Shown here piece by piece: positions 21,959 through 28,617 of a DNA stretch of 28,617 bases. The DNA comes from an uncultured Oscillospiraceae bacterium. Lineage in GTDB: Bacteria > Bacillota > Clostridia > Oscillospirales > Oscillospiraceae. The stretch is taken from assembly GCA_910587785.1 (NCBI GenBank), contig CAJUOA010000032.1:1-28617 (forward strand). The letters run 5' to 3'. The number at the start of each line of letters is the position of its first letter. Positions within the stretch are counted from its first letter, which is position 1. The position numbers and the translations under genes were made by a program. The notes below the pieces were generated by a model. It was not told the DNA's origin and did not search any database. It was given only the letters and a program-made list of their open reading frames with translations.

Positions 21959-22579
21959 ATGAAAATCTCTTTTGATGATATCATTCTGCGCGATTACCAG
22001 CTTTCTGATGTGGAGGATGAGGTCCGCTGGACCAACACAGACACCGCGTGGTTTTACGCCGACACGCCGTGGATGACGATGGAGCCTGTGGACCCCGGCG
22101 AACTGCGTTCGGATATGATCGAGGTCATGGCCGGCCTGTCTGAGGATGCGATCCGGTGGCGGTTCGAGATCGAAGCGGCTGGACAGCATATCGGCATGGT
22201 GTCTTCCTACTATCTGGACGAGAACTTTGAGCCTACGCCTTGGGATGCTATCGATCAGCGGAAAAACGCGGAAGAAAACCGTTCGATCCGTGCGCTGGGC
22301 ATCGAGATTTGCGAGACAGCCTTCTGGGGCAGGGGGATTGGCACAAAGGCGCTGACCGCTTTTATGGAGTATTACCGTAACTTGGGGGAGCATCGGTTTT
22401 TGGTGGAGACCTGGAGCGGCAATCTGCGGATGTTGGGATGCGCCCGAAAATTAGGGTTTGTGGAGGTAAAGCGTCAGGAGGGCGCTTATATCGTGGACGG
22501 CAAAGCGTATGACGGCCTGGTGCTGGAAAAGCGCCTGGAGGGAACAGCGGGGGGAGCGGTATGCAGAGCGGGCTCTTGA
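21959..22579 (+). CDS. GNAT (RimL-like) N-acetyltransferase
   Basis: A 206-residue acetyltransferase with RimL-type opening (KISFDDIILRDYQLSDVEDE) and acetyl-CoA loop AFWGRGIGTKALTAFMEYYR (RGIG = Q/RxxGxG), followed by FLVETWSGNLRMLGCARKLG and FVEVKRQEG. The start follows CATAAGGAGAAGCGCC. Base composition is visibly AT-richer than the neighbours, hinting at separate origin. It overlaps the CPBP gene by 19 bases. Next to a TipAL-type regulator it could be a resistance-type acetyltransferase, but that is inference. Confidence 0.9.
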   Translation: MKISFDDIILRDYQLSDVEDEVRWTNTDTAWFYADTPWMTMEPVDPGELRSDMIEVMAGLSEDAIRWRFEIEAAGQHIGMVSSYYLDENFEPTPWDAIDQRKNAEENRSIRALGIEICETAFWGRGIGTKALTAFMEYYRNLGEHRFLVETWSGNLRMLGCARKLGFVEVKRQEGAYIVDGKAYDGLVLEKRLEGTAGGAVCRAGS

Positions 22580-23229
22580 TCGGCAAAGGCATTTTCTGGG
22601 TATTGATCTGGTTCGGCTTTATGCTGTTCTATACCGCGCTGGATGTGGCGGTGTGGAGAAAGATCGGCGCTCCTTTCGGAAAGTACTTCAACCTGGTTAC
22701 GATGATCCTTTGCATAGCCGTGTTCCTGTTCCTGCTGACGAGAGCAGCTGACTTCAAGCTTGACCTGTTAGAGGGCCTTTCCCCGCATGGCCTATTACTG
22801 GCGGCGGCCTGCGCCGGACTATTCTATCTCGTTTTGGATAAGGGATTGGACCCCCTCTTTGAGGCGGCCTTCCCGGCAAGTGAGGAGAGCTATCAGGATA
22901 CGCTTCGCTCCTTGCGGGCCGCGCCTGTTGTCAGCTTGATCCAGGTCTGCGTCCTTGCGCCGTTTATAGAGGAGGTCCTGATGAGGGGCTTTCTGCTGGG
23001 CGGCTTATCAGTGGATTACGGAAAGACCGCCGCTTTACTCGTGTCCGCCTTTTTCTTTGCCCTGCTCCACTTTAACATGGTGCAGACGCTGTCCGCCTTT
23101 CTCTGCGGGATCGTGCTGGGCCTGCTCTACCTGCATACAGGCTCGGTATCCTGCTGTATCGCGGCCCATATGGGCTATAATCTGATCTCTTATCTCACAA
23201 TGATGGCGCCGCTGAACAATAAGGCATAG
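22561..23229 (+). CDS. CPBP family intramembrane glutamic protease
   Basis: Integral membrane protease (type II CAAX/ABI family) of 222 residues and about seven membrane segments. Catalytic motifs are complete: EE-x3-R (FIEEVLMRG, E137/E138/R142), FxxxH (FFALLHFN, H170) and HxxxN (HMGYN, H203/N207). Members process prenylated proteins or peptides, mature or protect against peptide bacteriocins, or act in signalling; the target here is unknown. The Shine-Dalgarno GGGGGAGCGGT lies within the GNAT end, so the two genes are coupled. It shares the AT-richer composition of the GNAT gene. Confidence 0.92.
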   Translation: MQSGLLIGKGIFWVLIWFGFMLFYTALDVAVWRKIGAPFGKYFNLVTMILCIAVFLFLLTRAADFKLDLLEGLSPHGLLLAAACAGLFYLVLDKGLDPLFEAAFPASEESYQDTLRSLRAAPVVSLIQVCVLAPFIEEVLMRGFLLGGLSVDYGKTAALLVSAFFFALLHFNMVQTLSAFLCGIVLGLLYLHTGSVSCCIAAHMGYNLISYLTMMAPLNNKA

Positions 23230-23252
23230 TTACTTAGCCGTACCTGTCCGCC

Positions 23253-23275
23253 GGGGAATGACCGTCAAATTCCCC
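23253..23275 (+). terminator. Hairpin after the CPBP gene (probable terminator)
   Basis: GGGGAAT (23253-23259) pairs with ATTCCCC (23269-23275), loop 9 bases. No immediate T-run; a CTTTTT stretch comes 12 bases later, so termination strength is uncertain. Confidence 0.45.
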
Positions 23276-23284
23276 AATCTCCCC

Positions 23285-23313
23285 TTGCTTTTTCCAGGCC
23301 GGTATAGTACAAT
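23285..23313 (+). promoter_or_regulatory. Promoter of the aminotransferase gene
   Basis: TTGCTT (23285-23290) and TACAAT (23308-23313) with a 17-base spacer, about 78 bases before the ATG at 23392. Confidence 0.7.
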
Positions 23314-23391
23314 GGAACTATCCAATGTGGACAGATCAGCCCAACAGCCCGCGCCCCGGCGCGGAGAGACAGAAAAGGAGAAACGATCGAC

Positions 23392-24669
23392 ATGGAATAC
23401 AAAAGCATGGACGCGGCCCAGCTGAAGGCGGAGCATGCGGCGGTGGAGCAGAAGTTCCAGGCTCTGAAGGCGAAGAACCTGAAGCTGGACATGTCCCGCG
23501 GCAAGCCCGGTAAGGAACAGCTGGACCTGGTCAGCGATATGCTGACGGTGCTCTCCAAGCCTGAGGACTGCATCATCGACGGCTTCGACGTGCGCAACTA
23601 CGGCGAGCTGACCGGCCTGCCCTGCGCCAAGGTGTTTTTTGCCGAGCTTCTGGGCTGTAAGCCGGAGGAGTGCTTCATCGGCGGCAACGCAAGCCTGACC
23701 CTGATGTATGATACCGTCTCCAAGGCCTACACCCACGGCCTGCTCCACAGCGAGAAGCCCTGGTGCAAGCTGGACAAGGTCAAGTTCCTGTGCCCGTCCC
23801 CGGGCTATGACCGCCATTTCAAGGTCAGCGAGACCTTCGGCATGGAGATGATTACCATTCCAATGACCGAGACCGGCCCGGACATGGATGCCGTGGAGGA
23901 GGCCGTGAAGGACCCGGCGGTGAAGGGCATGTGGTGCGTACCCAAGTACTCCAACCCCGAGGGCGTCATCTACAGCGCGGAGACCATTGACCGCATCGCC
24001 CATCTGAAGCCCGCCGCCCCCGATTTCCTCCTCATCTGGGACAACGCCTACTGCATCCACGAGTTTGAGGGGGACTATGTGCCCTTCCCGGACATCCTCT
24101 CCCTCTGCCGCGAGGCGGGCAGCCCTGACATGGTCTTCGAGTTCGCCTCCACCTCCAAGGTGACCTTCCCCGGCGCGGGCGTGTCCGTGATGGCCGCCAG
24201 CGTGGATAACCTCAAGTACATGACCGGCCTCATCGGGATGCAGGCTATCAGCTCCGATAAGGTCAACCAGCTCCGCCATGTGCGCTACCTCAAGGACAAG
24301 GCCCACGCCTTGGAGCTCATGAAGCGCCACGCGGCGGTGCTGGGCCCCAAGTTCCGCGCCGTGCTCAACGCCCTGGACAAGGAGATTGCCCCCCTGGGCA
24401 TCGCCACCTGGAAGCGCCCCACCGGCGGCTACTTCGTCAGCCTCGACACCAACGACGGCCTCGCCAAGCGGACCCTCACCCTCTGCAAGGAGGCCGGCGT
24501 GGTCATGACCGGCGCGGGTGCCACCTTCCCCTACGGCAAGGACCCCAGAGACCGCAATATCCGCATCGCCCCCAGCCTGCCCCCCGTGGAGGAGCTGGAG
24601 GCCGCGATTGATGTCTTCTGCACCTGCCTGAAGCTGGCCGCCTTGGAGCAGCTTTTGGCGAACAAGTAA
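23392..24669 (+). CDS. PLP-dependent aminotransferase, class I (aspartate aminotransferase AspT-like)
   Basis: Cytosolic PLP enzyme of 425 residues. The opening LKLDMSRGKPGKEQLDL, the GGNASLTLMYD cofactor loop (about 98-107), CPSPGYDRHF, VPKYSNPEGVIYS, the PLP aspartate in WDNAYCIHEFEG and the Schiff-base lysine about K256 (FASTSKVTFPGAG) match the PF12897-type aminotransferases, which include the Corynebacterium AspT enzyme. The likely reaction is aspartate plus 2-oxoglutarate to oxaloacetate plus glutamate, but alanine or other amino acids cannot be excluded. The Shine-Dalgarno is AAAAGGAGAAACGATCGAC. Monocistronic, between its own promoter and terminator. Confidence 0.93.
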   Translation: MEYKSMDAAQLKAEHAAVEQKFQALKAKNLKLDMSRGKPGKEQLDLVSDMLTVLSKPEDCIIDGFDVRNYGELTGLPCAKVFFAELLGCKPEECFIGGNASLTLMYDTVSKAYTHGLLHSEKPWCKLDKVKFLCPSPGYDRHFKVSETFGMEMITIPMTETGPDMDAVEEAVKDPAVKGMWCVPKYSNPEGVIYSAETIDRIAHLKPAAPDFLLIWDNAYCIHEFEGDYVPFPDILSLCREAGSPDMVFEFASTSKVTFPGAGVSVMAASVDNLKYMTGLIGMQAISSDKVNQLRHVRYLKDKAHALELMKRHAAVLGPKFRAVLNALDKEIAPLGIATWKRPTGGYFVSLDTNDGLAKRTLTLCKEAGVVMTGAGATFPYGKDPRDRNIRIAPSLPPVEELEAAIDVFCTCLKLAALEQLLANK

Positions 24670-24685
24670 ATTTCATGCTTGTCTC

Positions 24686-24711
24686 CGGCCGGTCCCTCGG
24701 GGGACCGGCCG
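24686..24711 (+). terminator. Terminator after the aminotransferase gene
   Basis: CGGCCGGTCCC (24686-24696) and GGGACCGGCCG (24701-24711) form a perfect 11-bp stem with a TCGG tetraloop, followed by CAACTTTTGG. Confidence 0.8.
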
Positions 24712-24725
24712 CAACTTTTGGTTGC

Positions 24726-24754
24726 TTTACAAACTCCGCACTCCGTGCTATGCT
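24726..24754 (+). promoter_or_regulatory. Promoter of the XRE/zinc-ribbon gene
   Basis: TTTACA (24726-24731) and TATGCT (24749-24754), spacer 17 bases, 37 bases before the ATG at 24792. Confidence 0.62.
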
Positions 24755-24791
24755 CAAGCAAGAACCACAAAACGCGAAAAGGAGCGAAAAA

Positions 24792-25241
24792 ATGGACTGC
24801 AAAGATATCTTGATCAAACTTCGTGAGAACAAGGGCCTCTCCCAGCAGGAGCTGGCGGACAAGCTCTTCGTCACCCGGCAGGCGGTGTCCCGGTGGGAGC
24901 GGGGGGAGGTCCTGCCCTCTTCGGACATGCTCCGGCGGCTCTCGGAGCTCTTCGACGTCTCCATCAACACTCTCCTGGGCAGTCCCCGCCAGCTTATTTG
25001 TCAGAGCTGCGGGATGCCCCTGGAGGACGGCATCTGCGGCCACGACGCAGACGGCGCGGTCAACGAGGACTACTGCAAGTGGTGCTACGACGGCGGGCAG
25101 TTCCTCCAGGACTGCACCATGGAGGAGATGGCCGGCACCTGCGCGGACATCATCGTCAAAGAGCATGGCGGGGACCGGGAACAGATCCGTGTCCAGCTGC
25201 TCGTACAGCTGCCCCGTCTGGGACGCTGGAAGCAGGGGTGA
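24792..25241 (+). CDS. XRE-family HTH regulator with a carboxyl-terminal zinc ribbon
   Basis: A 149-residue two-part protein. Residues 4-62 form an XRE/Cro helix-turn-helix (LIKLRENKGLSQQELADKLF, VTRQAVSRWERGEVLPSSDM). Residues 70-98 hold a putative zinc ribbon of the PF12674 type: CQSCGMPL (C70, C73), C82, then YCKWCYDGG (C95, C98). The carboxyl end is helical. The start at 24792 is fixed by AAAAGGAGCGAAAAA. The combination is common in Clostridia; the regulated genes are not known. It has its own promoter and terminator. Confidence 0.9.
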   Translation: MDCKDILIKLRENKGLSQQELADKLFVTRQAVSRWERGEVLPSSDMLRRLSELFDVSINTLLGSPRQLICQSCGMPLEDGICGHDADGAVNEDYCKWCYDGGQFLQDCTMEEMAGTCADIIVKEHGGDREQIRVQLLVQLPRLGRWKQG

Positions 25242-25246
25242 TACCG

Positions 25247-25283
25247 CAGCCGGCCTCCACTTGGGGGGCCGGCTGACTTTTTG
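25247..25283 (+). terminator. Terminator after the XRE/zinc-ribbon gene
   Basis: CAGCCGGCC (25247-25255) pairs with GGCCGGCTG (25267-25275), extendable inward by TCC/GGG, followed by ACTTTTTG. Confidence 0.85.
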
Positions 25284-25294
25284 CAGATCCACGA

Positions 25295-25323
25295 TTGACA
25301 GAGCGGACGGTTTGTGGTATGAT
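25295..25323 (+). promoter_or_regulatory. Promoter of the blaI-like/M56 operon
   Basis: TTGACA (25295-25300) and TATGAT (25318-25323), spacer 17 bases, 33 bases before the ATG. Just downstream, AGTCTACACTATAAAC (25325-25340) is an imperfect dyad with a TACA core, placed where a BlaI-type repressor would block transcription; this operator is inference. Confidence 0.72.
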
Positions 25324-25355
25324 AAGTCTACACTATAAACCAAGGAGGGTCTGAT

Positions 25356-25739
25356 ATGGAAAAGATCAAACTGACAGGCGCTGAGTGGAGTGTCCTGGAC
25401 TGCCTGTGGGAGGAGAGCCCGCTGACCGTCATGCAGATGGTAGCGCGGATGCGGGACCGGGTCGGCTGGGCCAAGAGCACCACCATCACCGTTCTGCGCC
25501 GCATGGAGGACAAGGGGCAGGTCCACTGTGAGATCGTGGGCCGTGGAAAGGCCTATACCCCCGCCGTGGAGAAGGAGAAGGCGGTAATCTCCGAGACCCG
25601 CAGCTTCCTGGACCGGGTGTACCGGGGGAGCGTGGGACTGATGATGAGCGCCATGGCCCGGCACCAGGAACTCAGCAGTGAGGAGATTGCCCAGCTGCGG
25701 GAGATCCTGCGGGAAGCAGAGGAGGGGAAGGACCAGTGA
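25356..25739 (+). CDS. BlaI/MecI/CopY family transcriptional repressor
   Basis: A 127-residue winged-helix repressor: LTGAEWSVLDCLWEESPLTV, then MQMVARMRDRVGWAKSTTIT and VLRRMEDKGQVHCEIVGRGK, then YTPAVEKEKA. The carboxyl-terminal part (FLDRVYRGSVGLMMSAMARH) is the dimerisation and cleavage region. Its stop overlaps the start of an M56 metallopeptidase (TGATG), the standard BlaI-BlaR1 or MecI-MecR1 layout, in which the membrane protease inactivates the repressor on a signal. No beta-lactamase gene is visible beside it within the window, so the regulon is unknown. The Shine-Dalgarno is CCAAGGAGGGTCTGAT. Confidence 0.95.
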   Translation: MEKIKLTGAEWSVLDCLWEESPLTVMQMVARMRDRVGWAKSTTITVLRRMEDKGQVHCEIVGRGKAYTPAVEKEKAVISETRSFLDRVYRGSVGLMMSAMARHQELSSEEIAQLREILREAEEGKDQ

Positions 25740-28617
25740 TGCTGGAATGGGCAACATCATCCTGCCTTCTGATCCTGGCGGTGATGGCCCTGCGGGCCGC
25801 GCTGGGACGGCGGATCAGTCCCGGCCTCCGCTACGCCCTGTGGGCGGTGGTGCTGGTCCGCCTGCTGGTGCCGGTACAGCTGTTCACATCCCCGGTGGCG
25901 GGGCTCACGGTGGCTCCGCCGCCGGAGGCGCTGAAAGAGGAGACCCTCTATGTCCTGCCCGTCCAGTCCGCCCCGGTGGAGGAGGTCCCCAGTGTGACGG
26001 CAGGGGAGGGGGAGGTCCTCATGGACGCAAATTCCTTCGGCTACGCCCGCCTGGAGGACGAGGGACAGACCGTCCGCCGCTATGCCGCCCGTATCAGCCC
26101 CCTGGAGGCCCTGGGGTGGGTGTGGCTCACGGGGGCCGCCGCCGTGGGGACGGTGCTCCTGGCCTCCAACCTAGCTTTCTCCGCGCGGCTCCGGCGGGTG
26201 CGCAGGCCCCTTGCCGGGGCGGGAGGACCCATTCCGGTGTACCTGGCGGCGGGACTGCCGTCTCCCTGCCTGTTTGGACTTTTTCGTCCTGCCATTTACG
26301 TAACAGAACAGGCGGCAGACCCCACAAAATCCCGCCATGTGCTCACCCACGAGCTGACCCACTACCGGCATCTGGACTACCTGTGGAGCGTCCTGCGGGG
26401 CGTGGCCCTGGCGGTTCACTGGTGGAACCCGCTGGTGTGGCTTGCGGCGGCCTGCAGCCGCCGGGACGGGGAGCTGGCCTGTGATGAGGGGGCCCTGCGC
26501 CGGCTGGGGGACAACGAGCGCATCCCCTACGGCGAGACCCTGCTCTCCCTGGTGACGGCGAAGACGGGTCCCCGGGACCTGCTCTGCTGCGCCACCACCA
26601 TGACAGGGGAGAAGCGGAGCCTGCAAAAGCGGATCATCCAAATCGCCTGTAAACCAAAAGCTCTTGTCAGTGCAACGATTGCAGTGGTTTTGCTCCTGAC
26701 CGCCATATCGGTCTGCCTCTTTGGCCGGAAGATCGAGGGGGAGGCGGAGGCGGTGGACTTCTGGGAGACCGAGGTCCTCTCCCCGACGCCGGACCTGGAT
26801 CGGGACGGTACGCCGGAGGAGCTTCAAATTTCCCGGGGAAATACCTCCAAACGGGAGCTGGGCAAGCTGGAGGCATTCCAGGACGGCCGCAGGCTCTGGG
26901 GCAGCTCGCTCTACGGGAGCGGCTGGGACAGCGACGCATACTTCCTTTGCCGGGAGAATGGCGGGGACTGCCTGCTGGAGCTGTCATATGGAGCGATGCC
27001 GGAGGGATTCGGGCGTGCCTACCGCTACCGCCTGTTCCATCTGGAGGGGAATCAGGAGGTCACAGACCGGGAGGGAAAACTGGACTTTTCGCTCGAATTT
27101 GCGGACGACTTCCTGGACTTCGACCCGGAAGCCATCGCCGCCTTTCTGGAGGAGGTCAACGGTCTCCTGTCGGACAGTACGCCCCTCATGCTCTCCGGCG
27201 GCTGGCCGTTCCGCATCCAGACCAGGGAGGACGGCACGCTCTACGACAACATCCTGGCCGAGTTTCCCGACTACATCGGCTACATCCCGGCCGGCCTTGA
27301 TATCTCGGAGGGCCCCAGCGATTACGATACCACGGAGGAACTGCTGGCAGCGCTGAAGGAGTATCGCAGCTTCGCCCTCCAGATACCGGAATACGACATC
27401 AGCACCATCAACAGATTTTTGATGCAGGTCACAGCGGCGGACATCGGCGACATCAGCAGTCAGGACCAGGTGACGGCGGAGGAGCTGGCGTCCCTTCTGC
27501 GGGAGGCCGTCAACGACCGGATCGTCAGCAGGCGGAGCATCGAGTGCCGGCTCATGGCCGAGACCCAGGCCTGGACGTGGACCGGGGCGGAGTGGGTGGT
27601 GCCCCTTGCGGGCGGCGGAAAGCTCTATCTTATCGCCACTACCACTCCCGGGGAGATAGCGGTTGCCTGCGAGGCGAGCACCGGCGTGTATCTCTCCTTC
27701 TACAAGTCCCAGGAGCTCTACGACATCGTCCTCGCCGCGGGTGATCCGGGGAGCTATACGGAAAATCTCCTGCCCGATACACCGGACCTGGACCACGACG
27801 GAACGCCGGATCAGCTCTTCCTCCACACCAGCCCCGAGGGGTACTGGTGCCTCCAGTGCCTGCTGGGCACGGGGGAGGTATGGATGGAGAGCTCCTCCCG
27901 CGGGGCGGGACAGGACGCCCTGTTCCTCTGCCGGAAGGACGGGGAGGACTACCTCCTGCGCTACACCCCTCTGGTGGGCAGTGACGGCTGTTCCTACAAT
28001 TACAAGCTCTTCCATCTGAACGGAGAAGGCGGCGAGGTGAAGGAAGAGGACGGCAGTCTGGACATCACTTACAACGTAGAGGGCGAGGGCACAGAGCGGT
28101 TCGCGCCCCTGGACATCGCGGCCTACATGCGGGAGGTCAACGGCCTCCTGGCAGACAGCACCCTCCTGGTGAATGGGAGCCCGGCTTTGGCGGAGACCTT
28201 CCGGCAGGAGGGGCGGCTGTACGACAGCCTCTCCTGGCTGGGAGAGCTTCGGAAGGAGGGCCGCAGCATGACGGAGGCCCTGCTTGCCTATCAGAACCGT
28301 CTGATGGCCAAGGCCGCAGTGCCCACACGGGATGAGGTCTTTTCCCAGATCCGGGAGGAGAACATTCTGGAGACCAGCAGTGAGGAGATCACTCCCGCCG
28401 TGCTGTCCACCATGCTCAACCAGGCGGCACGAAGCCCCGGCGCGGACGGCAGCGGCTTCCCGGAGGAGGCGGAGTACGCCCTGGAGGCCGTCTTCACCAG
28501 GGAGGGGGACTACGGGGAACAGCGCTTACAGCTGGAGACCGGCGGTCCCGCTGGAGTGGTCCGGGTGACCGTCTCCGGTCAGGCCACGGCGGTGCAGTAC
28601 GCGGAGAACCCCGCCGC
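25739..28617 (+). CDS. M56 family (BlaR1-like) sensor metallopeptidase with a giant duplicated ectodomain, 3' end outside window
   Basis: The frame starting ATG at 25739 (overlapping the blaI-like stop) stays open without a stop to the window end, giving at least 959 residues. The first ~330 residues are a BlaR1/MecR1-type M56 module: membrane segments near 2-22, 32-48, 124-144 and 308-329. The zinc motif H204-E-L-T-H208 lies in LTHELTHYRHLDYLW, with a downstream E245 (ELACDEGALRRLG). After the last membrane segment there is no penicillin-binding sensor domain. Instead about 630 residues form two tandem copies of a ~330-residue unit, each opening with TPDLD-x-DGTP (residues 350 and 681), a DxDxDG loop like EF-hand/dockerin calcium sites. 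Shared blocks are FLCR..G.D.LL, YKLFHL.G, EVNGLL.DST and LYD. The stimulus is unknown; repressor cleavage is inferred from the family. Confidence 0.88.
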   Translation, partial: MLEWATSSCLLILAVMALRAALGRRISPGLRYALWAVVLVRLLVPVQLFTSPVAGLTVAPPPEALKEETLYVLPVQSAPVEEVPSVTAGEGEVLMDANSFGYARLEDEGQTVRRYAARISPLEALGWVWLTGAAAVGTVLLASNLAFSARLRRVRRPLAGAGGPIPVYLAAGLPSPCLFGLFRPAIYVTEQAADPTKSRHVLTHELTHYRHLDYLWSVLRGVALAVHWWNPLVWLAAACSRRDGELACDEGALRRLGDNERIPYGETLLSLVTAKTGPRDLLCCATTMTGEKRSLQKRIIQIACKPKALVSATIAVVLLLTAISVCLFGRKIEGEAEAVDFWETEVLSPTPDLDRDGTPEELQISRGNTSKRELGKLEAFQDGRRLWGSSLYGSGWDSDAYFLCRENGGDCLLELSYGAMPEGFGRAYRYRLFHLEGNQEVTDREGKLDFSLEFADDFLDFDPEAIAAFLEEVNGLLSDSTPLMLSGGWPFRIQTREDGTLYDNILAEFPDYIGYIPAGLDISEGPSDYDTTEELLAALKEYRSFALQIPEYDISTINRFLMQVTAADIGDISSQDQVTAEELASLLREAVNDRIVSRRSIECRLMAETQAWTWTGAEWVVPLAGGGKLYLIATTTPGEIAVACEASTGVYLSFYKSQELYDIVLAAGDPGSYTENLLPDTPDLDHDGTPDQLFLHTSPEGYWCLQCLLGTGEVWMESSSRGAGQDALFLCRKDGEDYLLRYTPLVGSDGCSYNYKLFHLNGEGGEVKEEDGSLDITYNVEGEGTERFAPLDIAAYMREVNGLLADSTLLVNGSPALAETFRQEGRLYDSLSWLGELRKEGRSMTEALLAYQNRLMAKAAVPTRDEVFSQIREENILETSSEEITPAVLSTMLNQAARSPGADGSGFPEEAEYALEAVFTREGDYGEQRLQLETGGPAGVVRVTVSGQATAVQYAENPA
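26786..27778 (+). repeat. Ectodomain repeat unit A of the M56 protein (coding)
   Basis: Residues about 350-680 of the M56 protein. Starts TPDLDRDGTPEEL, contains AYFLCRENGGDCLLELS, YRYRLFHLEGN, EGKLDFSLEF, FLEEVNGLLSDSTPL and REDGTLYDN, then a helical stretch LLAALKEYR...NRFLMQV and a beta-rich end. The following unit B begins 993 bases later with the same order of blocks. Confidence 0.75.
27779..28617 (+). repeat. Ectodomain repeat unit B of the M56 protein (coding, cut by window end)
   Basis: Residues about 681 onward. Starts TPDLDHDGTPDQL, then ALFLCRKDGEDYLLRYT, YNYKLFHLNGE, DGSLDITYNV, YMREVNGLLADSTLL, RQEGRLYDSL, and the helical LLAYQNRLM region. Divergent from unit A but with the same block order, so the duplication is old. 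Confidence 0.75.

Overview
This is a gene-dense, mostly GC-rich contig piece with strong AGGAGG-type ribosome binding sites and near-consensus sigma-A promoters (17-nt spacers). It also carries typical low-passage Firmicutes families: BlaI/M56, TipAL-type MerR, YitT, TIGR01440/YwlG and CPBP. The best guess is a gut Clostridia of the Oscillospiraceae (Flavonifractor / Pseudoflavonifractor / Lawsonibacter type); this placement is inference from gene content and composition. Positions 1-48 are not biological: they match the Illumina P5/TruSeq adapter, so the left edge is an assembly artefact. The right edge cuts through a long open gene.

Layout. (1) 49-3614: the 3' part of a CobA-HemD type uroporphyrinogen-III synthase gene and hemB (heme/siroheme pathway) flank a cassette of a broken GNAT gene, an intact GNAT, a membrane protein and a HEAT-like protein. 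(2) 3616-6162: Nudix hydrolase, DUF4358 lipoprotein and an AlgI-like MBOAT O-acyltransferase. (3) 6220-9425, minus strand: cutC, then a serine beta-lactamase-fold protein followed by an isoprenylcysteine/phospholipid-type methyltransferase. (4) 9568-13384, minus: operon tnaA-like lyase, YitT, Xaa-Pro aminopeptidase, driven by a promoter with a structured leader that can hide the tnaA ribosome binding site. (5) 13676-16657, plus: divergent codB, an unknown 172-residue protein, and codA (cytosine uptake and deamination). (6) 16773-19397, minus: operon of a DUF2284 metal-binding protein, an unknown 499-residue protein and TIGR01440. (7) 19573-21039, plus: dapA and a GNAT gene. (8) 21059-21826, minus: a TipAL-like MerR regulator with a textbook MerR operator and an internal translation start. 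(9) 21959-23229, plus: an AT-richer GNAT-CPBP protease pair. (10) 23392-25241: a class I aminotransferase and an XRE/zinc-ribbon regulator. (11) 25356 to the end: a BlaI-family repressor overlapping a very long M56 (BlaR1-like) sensor protease. Its extracytoplasmic part is a tandem duplication of a roughly 330-residue unit, each copy starting with a calcium-loop-like DxDxDG motif.

The most unusual items are the giant duplicated-ectodomain M56 sensor, the Shine-Dalgarno-sequestering hairpin in front of tnaA, the tryptophanase-family enzyme with an insertion of about 50 residues, the apparent TipAS-like second product of the MerR gene, and the unknown gene inside the codBA operon. No RNA genes, CRISPR arrays or insertion sequences were seen.
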